DNA of 64,000 bases from Bicyclus anynana. Lineage: Eukaryota; Arthropoda; Insecta; Lepidoptera; Nymphalidae. Below the pieces are notes generated by a model that made no database searches, was not told where the DNA came from, and saw only the letters and a program-made list of their open reading frames with translations. Positions 38,871-50,106 of the stretch are shown here, one piece after another. The stretch's first letter is position 1. The number at the start of each line of letters is the position of its first letter. The position numbers and the translations under genes were made by a program. The stretch lies in the NCBI RefSeq assembly GCF_947172395.1, contig NC_069102.1, positions 4,866,442 to 4,930,441 of the forward strand, given 5' to 3'.

Positions 38871-39079
38871 AGTCCGGCCGCTCAGAGATTGCGTTTCTGA
38901 CAGATCGTTACAAACATATTCAATTACAATCGCCTCGTTATTTTGTCTAATCACTACAAAGACAAACAGTTGGCATAACCTTGAAACAGCGCACTTTAAC
39001 AACCTTGTACGCCAGTTCGAAGCTACATCGCCCATTCGATCACGACCAGTCAGAAACGCTATCTCTGAGCGGCCGGACT
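38871..39079. mobile_element. MITE with 31-bp TIRs
   Basis: Left AGTCCGGCCGCTCAGAGATT… (38871-38901) and right …CTCTGAGCGGCCGGACT (39049-39079) are inverted with one mismatch in 31. 209 bp long, no ORF of its own. Single copy in the window. Confidence 0.8.
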
Positions 39080-39414
39080 GTATGTCTTCGACTTGAAGGT
39101 TTATCATCTTGTTCCACTGGCCTTGCTTTAGTTACGTTTAACAGTTTCTCATGCTTGCAACTAACTAACTAAATGTGTTTCGAAGCGACAGGGCTGAGTT
39201 CCTCATACCATAGCTTATACATTCCCCAGTTGCTGATTACGAAGTTTACGTAAATGCTTTATTTTTGTTGTTGAATAATGAAAGTTTTATTTGTGTCTCT
39301 ATAGTTAGATTCACTTCAAGTGCCTATCTCATAACAGGACACCAGTTAGCTTCACTTATCTGTAACGTTTAACTTTGAGGTGCAGAGGTGCAAAGCGAAC
39401 AGTTTTCGAAATAC

Positions 39415-39458
39415 AGCTATTTTCATAGAGCAGAGCAGTCTGCTCTATGAAAATAGCT
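39415..39458. repeat. perfect 20-bp inverted repeat, 4-base loop
   Basis: AGCTATTTTCATAGAGCAGA and its exact complement TCTGCTCTATGAAAATAGCT flank GCAG. Confidence 0.85.
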
Positions 39459-39718
39459 AGATTCTTTATATTCGTAGTCCGTAGTCCTATATTTATGGTA
39501 TGGATGATGAATAGAAAATTTATGTTGCTATTTTACATGATGCCTTACAATCAAATACTGAGAAATTCTCGGCAAATTAATCGACGGAGCAAATTAATAC
39601 AGCCAAGTTTAACATCTGAAGTTCAGAAGTAGAATCGATTATTTCGATTGTCAATATCTCTTGTCGAGTCTACATTGATCCGTCATTTTTATGTCTACTA
39701 GAGGTAGACTCCATCTAA

Positions 39719-39891
39719 CGACCGTTTTCAATAACCTACCCAAGATTACGGATAGATAGCTATCCTCGATTATCAGTAACAGTCAAAACTATCTGTCAGT
39801 AGGTTATTGAAAAGCAGATAAGAATAGAAAGATGGATATTCTTAACTTTAGTAAGCGAAATGGCGGATAGACAGGTTATTGAAAACGGCCG
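39719..39891. mobile_element. MITE with 19-bp TIRs
   Basis: CGACCGTTTTCAATAACCT and AGGTTATTGAAAACGGCCG are inverted with one mismatch. A third partial end (AGGTTATTGAAAAGC) lies inside at 39801. About 173 bp. Confidence 0.7.
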
Positions 39892-40712
39892 TAAGGCAAC
39901 AGGAAGTCACTATTGATTTCACTCACCAAAAACTCTCCATATTTCTCAATGTAATCCCAAGTTTAACAGAAGACTCCCTTAGAGAGTAGTTTCATCCCCC
40001 TACAATTCTATCCCTCTAGTTCGAATCTTCTAAATCTGTAACACTTGAAATTGATTAAAACAATTTATTTGTTTCTTTGGCGCATGGATTTCTCAGTAAA
40101 ATAGCAAAATAAAGTGTCGTGAACTTCTGTAGACACCTGCTAATAATCTATATTTGGGAAAGCATCTCGCTATGCGTCTATGCACAACATTAGTAGAAAA
40201 GCCATTCGCAGAACATGTTTTCATTTTGCAGAACGAAGAATAGACCTGTCAGTCACAAAATGCAATATGTTGTATGGTGAGCTTGCAAATAACGCATTCT
40301 TTGGTTATTATAACCTATAATTGTTTATATTTATGTCTGTCAGCTTTATTCCTCTGTCTGGCATTAGTGAGAACGACATTTTCTACATGAATATGAGTAA
40401 ATTATTGTGAGGGGAGTATGTGTATATTAATCTTTTCTTGTCTATGTATTCTCACAAATGCTTAGGTTTGATTGATGTAATACTAAAACTTTTTAGAGTA
40501 TTTATGTGCACCGTGGTTTAACGTTCAAATTGTATCAGAATTTATTAATATCCTCTATATTATTACTATTATTGCAATGATTAATTATTATTATTGTTGT
40601 GTCGAATATTTAAATCGTTCAGAGCCTTTGTTGATTGGCTTTGGCAGTGGCTATTCACTACATAGCATTCAGGTTCGATGGCTTAACCCGTTAGGGTAGA
40701 AACTAGAAACCC

Positions 40713-40832
40713 AAGTTTTTATAACTCGACAGATTGAGTTTCAAATTTGTCTCTATCTCTCTCTGTCCATAGTATCGTGATAAACAGAGAGAGATATAAA
40801 TCGAAATTCAAACTATCGAGTTTTAAAAACAG
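40713..40832. repeat. long imperfect hairpin
   Basis: TTTTTATAACTCGACAGATT… and …CTATCGAGTTTTAAAAAC pair with bulges, and inner arms CTCTATCTCTCTCTGT / ACAGAGAGAGATA pair closely. About 50-base arms around about 16 bases. Confidence 0.5.
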
Positions 40833-41389
40833 CGCTACAGGTGAGATTACAGTCAATAGGTCTTTCAATATAAAGCTTATTTTGATGTAAATCCATACAA
40901 ATTAGGTATTATTCGCTTACAAAAACGAAGCTGAACCGTATGTAAAACGTTTTAAATATTCGGAACAATAAACTTTTAAAAATTGTGAACACATATTCAG
41001 TGATTATTACATTAAAATTGTCAGCCGGTCTGATTAATGATGTAATAGATTTTTTTAGAGCATAATATTTATTGGTTTTTAAAATCGTATTTGTGCAAGG
41101 AGGTGCATATTACATGCACATTGTTATTATATATATTCGTATATAGTTTTGTGGGTGTGTGTGAAACGTGAGATTTCCTTTCTATGATACATATTTATAT
41201 TTCCATGTATAAGGGTCTTGGCACAATTGGTACGTTTATATTAGTGAAATGATGTATTCGTGAATGTTGGTAATGTTTAGGGCAGAGGTTCCCAAACTTT
41301 TTTTTCACATAGACCTCTTTCAAAATTTTGCTGGTTCTGGTGGACTCCCTGCTACCTTTCTACATAAAATATTAACTTCCAAACCGATG

Positions 41390-41765
41390 GTAGAGCATCA
41401 GCCAATGGACTTCCTCTGCTGGACATTGACTTCTTGTGAGGACTTCTAAACAACATTGTCTGGAGATAATGGATATAGCGGGTTGTAGACCACTTTGTCT
41501 TCGGTCCACCTAGTCGAGTGTCGACCAAACACTACGCTTTCCATAATACTATATCAAAAGCTGAAAGTACATCTTAATTGGGTGTGTAATTGTAGTAGCA
41601 AATGATAATGAGGGATTTCTTATATGACTGATCATTAATTTACCATCACCCGATGAACCTCCACTGCTGGACAGTGGCCTCTTCTGAGGACTTCTAAACA
41701 ACATGGTCTCAAGTTACTACCGCAGACTGCTTTAGGTTGTCGGTCCACCTCATAGAGGAATTAAA
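41390..41765 (-). mobile_element. two diverged RTE-like tail fragments
   Basis: 41390-41560 and 41640-41765 both contain CTCTGCTGGACA- or CCACTGCTGGACA-like and GGTCCACCT-like blocks in the same order as the inverted RTE tail at 8184, but are strongly diverged. Confidence 0.4.
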
Positions 41766-43138
41766 TCGAATGCATCGCATCCATCATATCGATCGTTATC
41801 ATATGCTATTGACAGAGGGGTAGCGTCTAGCGAGGCAGGTCCTAAAGTAATTGGTCTGAGCTGCGCCTAGTCGAGTGTCAACTAAACTACGCTTTCCAAG
41901 TCGCTACTATAAGCGTATCGAATGTGCCAAGAGTCTTCGTGTTTGTTACCGTACGGGTGTGTGACATATTGTGTACACTGTTTAATGCCGCTGTGTATCG
42001 GTCCCGTAGTTGATAGTATGTGCAATATTAATACAATCATATTATATAACACACGTGGTTTACATGAATGTCGGAAATTGTGTCAATGTGGAATTTATTT
42101 ATTAATAGTTTTTAAACTACACTGAAATGTAATTTAATAATGCTGATTACCTAGATATTTAGGAATATGGTACGGTACAAGATGTGAACTTGATTTATAC
42201 ATCATTGTTTTTAGTACGGGGAAACAAGGTCTCATATCTATCTAGATATGAGATAAACGAAGATCAAATTTGACGTGGAAATCAGTGTTATTAAATTAAA
42301 TTAATTGTAATAGCATTTAAGGCATATAATATTTCTCTTTATACTGATGTTAATAACCTAATCTATTAGGGAAAATTTATACGCCAACTAGAAAAGGTTT
42401 TGGTCATGAAATCAACTGTTTTGATCCATTGAGACAGCATTAATTTTGTTAATGTTCGATATTGAATAAACAGTTGCAATAGTGATTGAAATTTGTTCTA
42501 ATTGTTGCGCTAATTAATCAGGTGACGTGAAACTATATAAGATTTTGCGCAGGTAGCAATCCTATTAGGTGTAAAAAGCACAAAACGTATTGTTGGATAT
42601 GCAACTGAAAAATGACTCAATTCTGTTGTCTTCCAATGCATGGACGCACAGAATGTTTATCCGAAGGTCCTGTCATCGTACTATGGAGCAGTTCTTCTGA
42701 CGATTTCGATGTAAAATTAACAATTCGATACGCTTAAAACGTAGCGTAAATTTTTTATAAATTACTAGTCATTGGTGTCTAATGTAGATTTGTAACCGGA
42801 CAGCACGTCGGTCGTTTCATTTGTCTGCATTCATGTTAGCCGTAAGTCATACCTGTCCATAATAAAGCATATCAGAGCGGCGACGCCGTCTTCATCTCTT
42901 TAATTGCACCTGATCTGGTAGCCACTAGCCGGTCTGAGACTAGCCGCTTTAATCCACATCATGAGCTTACCCTGTACATTTATAAAAATTATGTATCGTA
43001 AAATGTTAGAAAACTGAATTATATTTGTTTGTAGATCTAATAATGTTGTTTACTTTCACCTTTGTTTTTTTGCATCATTTATTTGTCCCATTCTACCATC
43101 ATATTCTCCTCAGTTTAATGACCCACTAAAGTGTTTTA

Positions 43139-43250
43139 CAGATAGCATGGGTATGGTGACAGTCACCTGTATGACATTCATAATACATACTATTATTGTG
43201 AATTGCAGCAAACTTTCAAGAGTGAAACAAACTGTCACCCGCACCATCCT
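43139..43250. mobile_element. short TIR element (MITE), copy 2
   Basis: The inverse of 619-720: GATAGCATGGGTATGGTGAC through CTTTCAAGAGTGAAACAAAC to TGTCACC. The two copies agree over about 100 bases. Confidence 0.65.
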
Positions 43251-43511
43251 ACATAAAACAAACTGTACATTACTACAGAGCGAGGCTTCCTTTGAGGAGA
43301 GATGTTTGATGAAATGAAATTAAGAGTTTATATGATAGCTAAATGTGGAATGTTTATCAACAAACAAATTATTGCATGAAACTAAAACTAAATTTTTGTC
43401 TGCTTGTCCACACTATCTTTCTGCCTTTTGGTTTAAAAACACATTTGGTTAATGGTTGGACAAATGAAATTGTCTAAAAGTTACTTATGACACACTTGGA
43501 TAGCAAACACT

Positions 43512-43517
43512 TTTATT
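43512..43517 (-). terminator. cyclin Q polyadenylation signal AATAAA
   Basis: TTTATT on plus, i.e. AATAAA on the transcript strand, about 40 bases after the stop codon. Confidence 0.6.
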
Positions 43518-43557
43518 CTAATTAAAAGTTTACAATGTTAAAAATATAATCTTATTG

Positions 43558-43647
43558 TTATATAGGTTCTGGTTCTTTACTGTAGACTTGCATTATTTTT
43601 TCCATAATTTCCCAGTTCTTTTCCTTCTGTAAATCTTTGGTGAACAC
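43558..43647 (-). CDS. CycQ: cyclin Q exon 2 (C-terminus)
   Basis: 29 codons plus TAA. Protein VFTKDLQKEKNWEIMEKIMQ then VYSKEPEPI, a plausible cyclin Q tail after the second cyclin box. Confidence 0.85.
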   Translation of the reverse strand: MFTKDLQKEKNWEIMEKIMQVYSKEPEPI

Positions 43648-44776
43648 CTGAAATTGTTAAAAAAAATATTAGAAATGACTTTTTTTAAACAATTAACCCT
43701 AATATTATTAAAATGTGTACTAAGATGATGTTGAAAACTTTTATGGCATAATTAACTAATTCAAACAGTTTTCCAGATCAATACAAACACTTGATGTTAT
43801 TTTTGGTACCACCATTGGCTTAACTAGGATTACTTCCTAGGGTGGGCCCAGCCCCTGACATGCCGCTGAGGAGAGTCGACACTCAGTATAGAAATTTAAT
43901 TTCAGAGGCCTACCTACTGATTAAATTGAGTTTTCTTTGTATTTCTTGTATTTTGGCATCCATCATGGAATTTTAAATTGGTAGCCCAGAACTCTAGTGT
44001 GAGCACTGGACCATTCGAGAGTCGGCACAGCCCACCCGAACCCCCTGCTATTTATGCCTATGGGTACCACTTTACATATTGTTTTTGAAAAGTGATAAAG
44101 ATATACTTACAGAATACCAAGCTGCATCATCATCTAATGTAGATGCCAATGGAACTGATACTCCAAGTACATGTAAAGCCAGAGTTAAGCACGCAACAGC
44201 GATGTGAGGTGCTCTGTAGTCGAGAATTGATGGCGAATGGTGGTAATCTTGCAAGAAACCCATGGCCGTTCGAGCTATCGGTGCAGAGCGCCATTGCGAA
44301 GCCGGGAACCACTCTTGTAGAGAGCGTAAATAGTGCAGCAAATATCTATGAGGTGAAGGCGCATCCAAATTGAACCCGAGTAAACGCAGCACAAGCAATT
44401 CCGCTTGAGCCACAGCACCTCTCCAAGACCAGTACTCCTCGCCCAATTCTAAGGGACCAGCTCCGCGGTTTATAGAATTATGAGCAACGTTTACTGCATC
44501 GCGTAACCTCACCGGCTCATCTCTCGACTTCCCAGCTGCACAGAGACATGCTGTACAAATCACATAGCAATCGTAATCGTTCTTGTCTGCCTCTTTGAAG
44601 AATTTGTGGTAGAATATCGCTGCGGTAGCAACGGTAGCCGGCTGCAACCCAAGTTTGATGCCACATTCGAAAATGAAGTTTGTCGCTAAACTATGACCGG
44701 GCCCGCTTCTGTAATCTGCTAAACGTCGCTCGCGTCTATTACTTTGTAGAGCCATTACGTCGATCACGTCTTTCAT
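43558..44776 (-). CDS. CycQ: cyclin Q (CDK10 partner; FAM58/CCNQ family), complete
   Basis: Minus-strand exons 44776-44111 and 43647-43558 (donor GTAAGT, acceptor AATTTCAG, phase 0) encode 251 residues and TAA, the usual size for FAM58-type cyclins. The first cyclin box has FIFECGIKLGLQPATVATAA and FYHKFFKEADKNDYDCY; family-typical blocks follow (DAVNVAHNSINRGAGPLELG, EEYWSWRGAVAQAELLVLRL, PHRYLLHYLRSLQEWFP). The second box contains IARTAMGFLQDYHHSPSILD and PHIAVACLTLALHVLGV. From the family: it binds and activates CDK10, which regulates ETS2 stability and ciliogenesis in vertebrates; the Drosophila orthologue is involved in germline stem cells. ATG 44776 has A at -3. A TTG 15 nt upstream is in frame, but ATG is preferred. 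Confidence 0.92.
44111..44776 (-). CDS. CycQ: cyclin Q exon 1 (both cyclin boxes)
   Basis: 222 codons from MKDVIDVM to AAWYS, ending at donor GTAAGT. It carries nearly the whole protein. Confidence 0.92.
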
Positions 44777-45060
44777 TATAACTTTAAGCAAAATAAAATT
44801 AACTTTAATGAAAATGAAAAATAAATACAGATCGGATTTTTATTTACTGACCACAGACACAGACGACAAATGTTTACTGACCAAAGACAAAGAAACAAGA
44901 GTAAGTCTGACAGTGACACCCACAGTCACAGACCACAGATTAATAAGATAACGTTTCCTAACACCACAGCACAGATACAGAATCAAATCCACGTCTAAGG
45001 TTACATAAAGTTATTTACTGGTTCTGTTGTGTTCGAGCTTTTTTAAGCTTCCTTATTATG
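44777..45060 (-). promoter_or_regulatory. cyclin Q 5' region
   Basis: The DNA upstream of the cyclin Q ATG has short direct repeats (TTTACTGACCACAGACACAG and TTTACTGACCAAAGACAAAG, 44852-44900). No TATA box or transcription start can be assigned. Confidence 0.3.
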
Positions 45061-47237
45061 ATAGTCAGGGATCCGTGTATAATTTTTAACCGACTTCCAA
45101 AAAGGAGGAGGTTCTACGTTCGGCTGTATGTATGTTTTTTTTACAATATACATATATTCAGTCTATTTTTAGATGTTTAATATCTTCACTTCACGAACTT
45201 TCTCGTACCTATCTACCCTCGCCTATTTTTTACTATTAATAAATAACATTTTTCTAAGAGTAGTTTTTTTAACACGCCATTTTACAATCCTCATGATAAT
45301 TAAGCCCTTGAATTTGATATCCATATTGTAATATTCCAAAAAAAATATTTTTTCACCTCGAATCTATAGCGTCTCACAGATGTCTCGTTGGTTCTTAAGT
45401 TCATCTATTTGACAATAGAACACTTGGAACTTTTGGAATATCTAGACAAATCTAACGATATAATTATTACGTAAATCCGTTCAGCGGTTTGGAAGATATG
45501 AGGTAATAAACAATATTACATAGTTACATACAAAGATCCGTGTGAAAAACTTGCAGACGGGTAACAAATTGGGAAATAATTCATAATTTCATTATTGTTC
45601 ACCAATATATAATTTTGTAATGTTATGATTAAGGAATTTCATTTAGCAATAACACCATAACTTTTATTTGTACGGAACACTCGGTACTTGACCCGTTTTT
45701 TTATTATTATTAATGCTTAGTGCAATAATTATATCATACATTATTAAAGGAATAAACTGGATGGAGAGGTTTATTAAATAAAACAAATATGATTATTTGA
45801 ACATAAAAATTAGAATATAATCATTTTCAGTAATTAATTATTTAAAATTATACACTTAAAGTACATTTATAGTAAATTCAATAAAAAATACCAGTGCAGA
45901 CGAGATACAAAAAAGAGAAAACATTGTTTTTAATTACATCGTTGGTTAAATACTTCGCTTTCAGTAAATGCATTACAAAAAAGTCTGAACGTAAAGAAAT
46001 AAAAGTTACATGTCACTCGATATAGAAAAATAATGATAAGATTGAATCACATTCAAAAATTACCTACTAGTGACTAAAAATGTTACTTCCAAAGAACGCT
46101 TGTTGTAGACTGGCGCCGCGCGTCGCAGCCGACGTTCGGCCGCGCGGTGCAACGCGCCGCGAGCAACGTAACATTTGTTCACATTGTACTCTGACCGGTA
46201 CCCGTACGACTAAAGTATTCGATGCCGGGGCCGCGCCTACAATACATGCGCCGCACCTCCGCCCTTACCGCGAATCTCAGACGTAAGTCAATCAAGAACA
46301 TACAGTATAAATAGTGAGGTTAGTTATAACTTTGGTAAACATGAATGAAGCGATGCGATGACACATAACGACGACTTAAATCGCTAAAAATTCAACGTCT
46401 CGTATTCAATAATTTATTATTATTATTTATTATTAATTACAACTGAATTGTCGCTAAAACACCGTCGGTCCGGTCTCGGAGCCCTAGATACGCGGTCACG
46501 CGACACCTATCTCAACCGGCCCGACGAGCGCCGACCAACTCTCGAAAACTTCATAAAACTCCTCCCCGATGTGGATCTAATGAGCGCGATAAACCTTTGA
46601 GCCGCAACAATTCAGTCTTAAAATAAGAAGCTTACGCACTTGCCACGTGAGCCGACCGCGCGCGGCGGCGGTCGAGCGTCCATGCGACGCCGGTGTAGTG
46701 TGCGCAACTCTCGTGCCTATCTGCGGCGACGTGTGCGCTGTGACGCGTGCGTCACGAACGCCGTCGGCCGCAGTCACGTTCCTTACAAACTAAATGTGAT
46801 TCGAGCGAACAAACAATGCGGCAGTGTACAAAATTTACATCACATCCACTCGAAATATTAAAGCATACAAGGTGATCGGCGGAGGAACACATCCAAACGC
46901 AACAAACAGACGAGCCGCGGGGAGGCGTGGGTCGCGGCGGTACCGCCCACCTCCGATCCTCTAAATGTAGTATGAAGCTTACCTAAATTATACGTTTCGG
47001 GATTGAATGTTGAACTGCGCTAATTATATTTATTAGTTCTGTTTTACATACACATATCGTTATATAACAGTAAAAAACCTACCTAGCAACAAGCGAGCGA
47101 CGTGCGCTCGGGTCGCGGGCCACTCTCCGACTGCGAATGTCGCCGATACAACGGTGCGAATACTGCCGAGTACGTCGACGCTAATGTCGAAGGTACTGTG
47201 TGGAGTTTCGACGCGTAGAATCGTTCCATTCGACGCG
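45061..47237. other. gene-poor region with GC-rich patches
   Basis: It opens with an AACCGACTTC-type repeat (45090) and AT-rich DNA to 46080. Then 46080-46270, 46460-46800, 46900-46960 and 47090-47240 are strikingly GC- and CpG-rich for this window (e.g. CGCCGCGCGTCGCAGCCG). No ORF there is convincing on either strand. They might be a distal Gao 3' UTR, an unannotated first exon/promoter, or an ncRNA. Confidence 0.4.
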
Positions 47238-47714
47238 AACTATTATAGTACATTGAAAGACTACAACAGTAACTATTATAGTACATTAAAAGACTGCAAC
47301 AGTAACTATTATAGTACATTAAAAGACTGCAACAGTAACTATTATAGTACATAGAAATACTGCAACAGTAACTATTATAGTACATTGAAATACTACAACA
47401 GTAACTATTATAGTACATTAAAAGACTGCAACAGTAACTATTATAGTACATAGAATAATGCAACAGTAACTATTATAGTACATTGAAATACTACAACAGT
47501 AACTATTATAGTACATTAGACTGCAACAGTAACTATTATAGTACATTGAAGGACTGCAACAGTAACTATTATAGTACATTAAAGACTGCAACAATAACTA
47601 TTATAGTATATTTGAAAGACTGCAACAGTAACTATTATAGTACATTGAAAGACTGCGACAGTAACTATTATAGTACATTGAAATACTGTAACTAGTATAG
47701 TGCATTGAAAGACT
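47238..47714. repeat. minisatellite, ~32-bp unit, about 15 copies
   Basis: The unit is built on AACTATTATAGTACATTGAA followed by AGACTGCAACAGT, with lengths from about 27 to 34. Individual copies differ mainly in the TTGAAAGAC/ATAGAAATAC part. Not a CRISPR: there are no unique spacers. Confidence 0.95.
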
Positions 47715-48391
47715 ATCTCAGTAGAATGTATGACGTAGGGTCATAGGCCATTTTGCCCGCACCTCCTCAAACTTACTTACATTGTTACACTTCTTTGGTT
47801 CCACAATGCCGACGTCGGAGTGGCCCGCGCGGTCACAGTAGGCGTTAAATATTCATTTAAGTAATCACTTTTTACATACTCAATATAGAAAATAAAAATG
47901 AAAACAAATCACCTAACTATGATAATAGTAAAGGTTACTGTCTAATTGCATTATTAATTAATGTTTATTTGATACAGTTACTGTCCTAAACGCTTAAAGT
48001 AAGATTTTTTTCTCTTCTTTAATTTTAGTATTTAATAATAAATTATGTTATATAGTTTTATATATGTATAACGTTTGATTACGCCAATTCGCGAGTGTAT
48101 ACAAGTTTATATACTCACATATCTTACACATAATGTAACAGAACCCAGGCTATGGTAACGTGGGGTCGTTATTCTGTGGATTACACAACTTCCGAGGAAA
48201 TCGTCGCAAGGAACGAGGACATATTCACTAACTTTTTTTTTTGACGTGACAACGTCTTATAATTCGATGGAGCCGGCTGCACACTTAAAAAAAGATGACG
48301 TCATGCGTCGTTCCCTCGCTTTAGGGTTGCCAACTTTTTTACCTATGACTCGTTCAACTATCGTCAGCAAAACCGACTTTACAGACAACCG

Positions 48392-48704
48392 ATTTTTTTT
48401 ATTCTCTACATGTTAGCCCTTGACCACATTATCACTTGATGGCAAGTGATGAATGCAATCTATTATGAAAGCGGGCTAACTGTTTAGGAGGAGGATGAAA
48501 ATCCACACCCCTTTCGGTTTCGACGCGACATCGTACTGGAACGCTAAATCGTTTGCCGGTAGGGTTGTAACTAGCCACGGCCGAAGAGTCAAACCAGCCA
48601 GACCTGGACCAATTAAGAAAATCTCAATCAGCCCAGCCGGGGATCGAACCCAGGACCTCTGTCTTGTAAGTTCACCACGCACACCACTGCGCTATGAAGG
48701 CCGT
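48392..48704 (-). mobile_element. tRNA-derived SINE, family A
   Basis: T run at 48392, ACACCCCTTTCGGTTTCGAC body, B box inside GGGGATCGAACCCAGGACC, and a head ending near GCGCTATGAAGGCCGTC. Confidence 0.8.
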
Positions 48705-49959
48705 CAAAAACTCAAGTACAAGACAATGTAGGTTCCAACAATAATTGTCATATTTCATTTTTCCAATTGGCAAGTAAGTGAATATGTGCCTTTCTTGCAC
48801 GACAAAGTCCCGTTTACACTTAATTACAAAAATTATAATTCAAACATTTTTAAATATACTTTATAAATATAAATACGCTAGATAAAAATAAATACCTAAC
48901 ATGATTTTTATAATTGCATACACGATTAGATCTTAAAATGCTACCTTAATGTATTACTGTAAAAGTGATATAGAAAAAATATGAACACAAAAAAGAACTA
49001 TATATACTTGTATATGGCATAACTAATTCTCTCGTAGGAATAAACAGTTTGTGCATAGTATGTCGCTAAACTTAAAAAATATTTTTTTTTGTTCTGTTCG
49101 AGGATACACCTTAGCTTGGAAGGCGTGCCAAACGAAAATATACCTTAACACGATGTGCTTACAGTTTGTGCTTTCAAAAGTTTATAAAAAAATAAATCTT
49201 CATTGTAAGTGATAATATCTAATAATGGAATGATATTTTGTATCAGTTAAAGTAGGCCTGTGAATGTAATCATGCATATCGTTATATACCGTATCCATAG
49301 AACGAGATTGGTCGATTCGACGAGCGATGATTGTAACGTTTCGACAGAGTAAAAAGAACCTAATGCCACTTGTAATAAAGTTGTATATTCAGCTTACATG
49401 CTTCTGGCTCATCGACCTCCTATTAAAAAGTAGATGCACAATCAGCGACCAAAAAACGTCCCCATTCAATGAGTGCCACACACAACTTCTTTTGTATTAT
49501 TCAAGTTATCGCATTTGCAAATTCAACCTTAAACTCAATGCTTAGATTGAATTTGCTCTGAATTTGGGATTTTACTGAACATTGAACTATATTTAAAGGC
49601 CTCTAGATATAATTATCTTTACAAACAATTCTAAAACTGTCAAAGCAAAATTGGCCAGTTTCTAAGTGAAATTTTCTACATGATTGTGCGTCTTTTTATT
49701 ATAAGTGGTCAATGATCTGGCTATATAAATAAATACACAGACCAAATTGAACCTTAAAACAAGTGTCATTACGTATATTATCCTCTGAGATTAATGTTCG
49801 AATCATTTGACCCGAGCGAGGACAATCTCTTGCTAAGGAAAACTTTTTGCACTAAATATTGGTTCCTTTCTGTTTTTGGTCCGTAAGAGAGTGAGTATAT
49901 AAGCGCATGTGTTCTGATGCACAGACATATTGTTTCGCATTCAAATACTAAATGCAAGA

Positions 49960-50106
49960 CCAGTGGTGTGCACATGGTGTTTAACTAGTGTAAGCACTAT
50001 ATTTTCTCCAAAGCAGATTCGTCATAACTCTTTGCAAAAATGTCAAAATACACTTCTTACCCTAGTAAGCAGTGCATTTTCGCATCTATGGAGTGCACAT
50101 CACTGG
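49960..50106. mobile_element. short TIR element with CCAGTGGTGTGCAC ends
   Basis: CCAGTGGTGTGCAC (left) and GTGCACATCACTGG (right) are inverted with one mismatch; 147 bp. Similar single ends occur at 15985, 16090 and 35161. The CAGTGGYGTGCA end is typical of hAT-derived MITEs. Confidence 0.6.

Larger units (their letters stand above)
34261..43557. other. region downstream of PKA-R2, no gene recognised
   Basis: No convincing ORF. It holds family G (34486), TIR elements (35796, 38871, 39719), perfect hairpins (34553, 39415), an imperfect hairpin (40713), RTE-like remnants (41390-41765) and long AT-rich tracts (36280-38250). AATAAA at 34925-34930 is one candidate PKA-R2 poly(A) signal. The true 3' end cannot be fixed from sequence alone. 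Confidence 0.6.

Noticed and set aside
44777..44791. Five-codon N-terminal extension of cyclin Q from a TTG
   Set aside because: TTG is not a normal eukaryotic start; ATG 44776 follows in frame with A at -3.
47083..47463. 126-codon Cys/Tyr-rich ORF on minus (repeating YYNSYCCS)
   Set aside because: It is a translation of the minisatellite; the periodicity comes from a unit close to a multiple of three. No start context or homology.
47238..47714. CRISPR-like array
   Set aside because: Units are repeated throughout with no unique spacers, and the DNA is eukaryotic.
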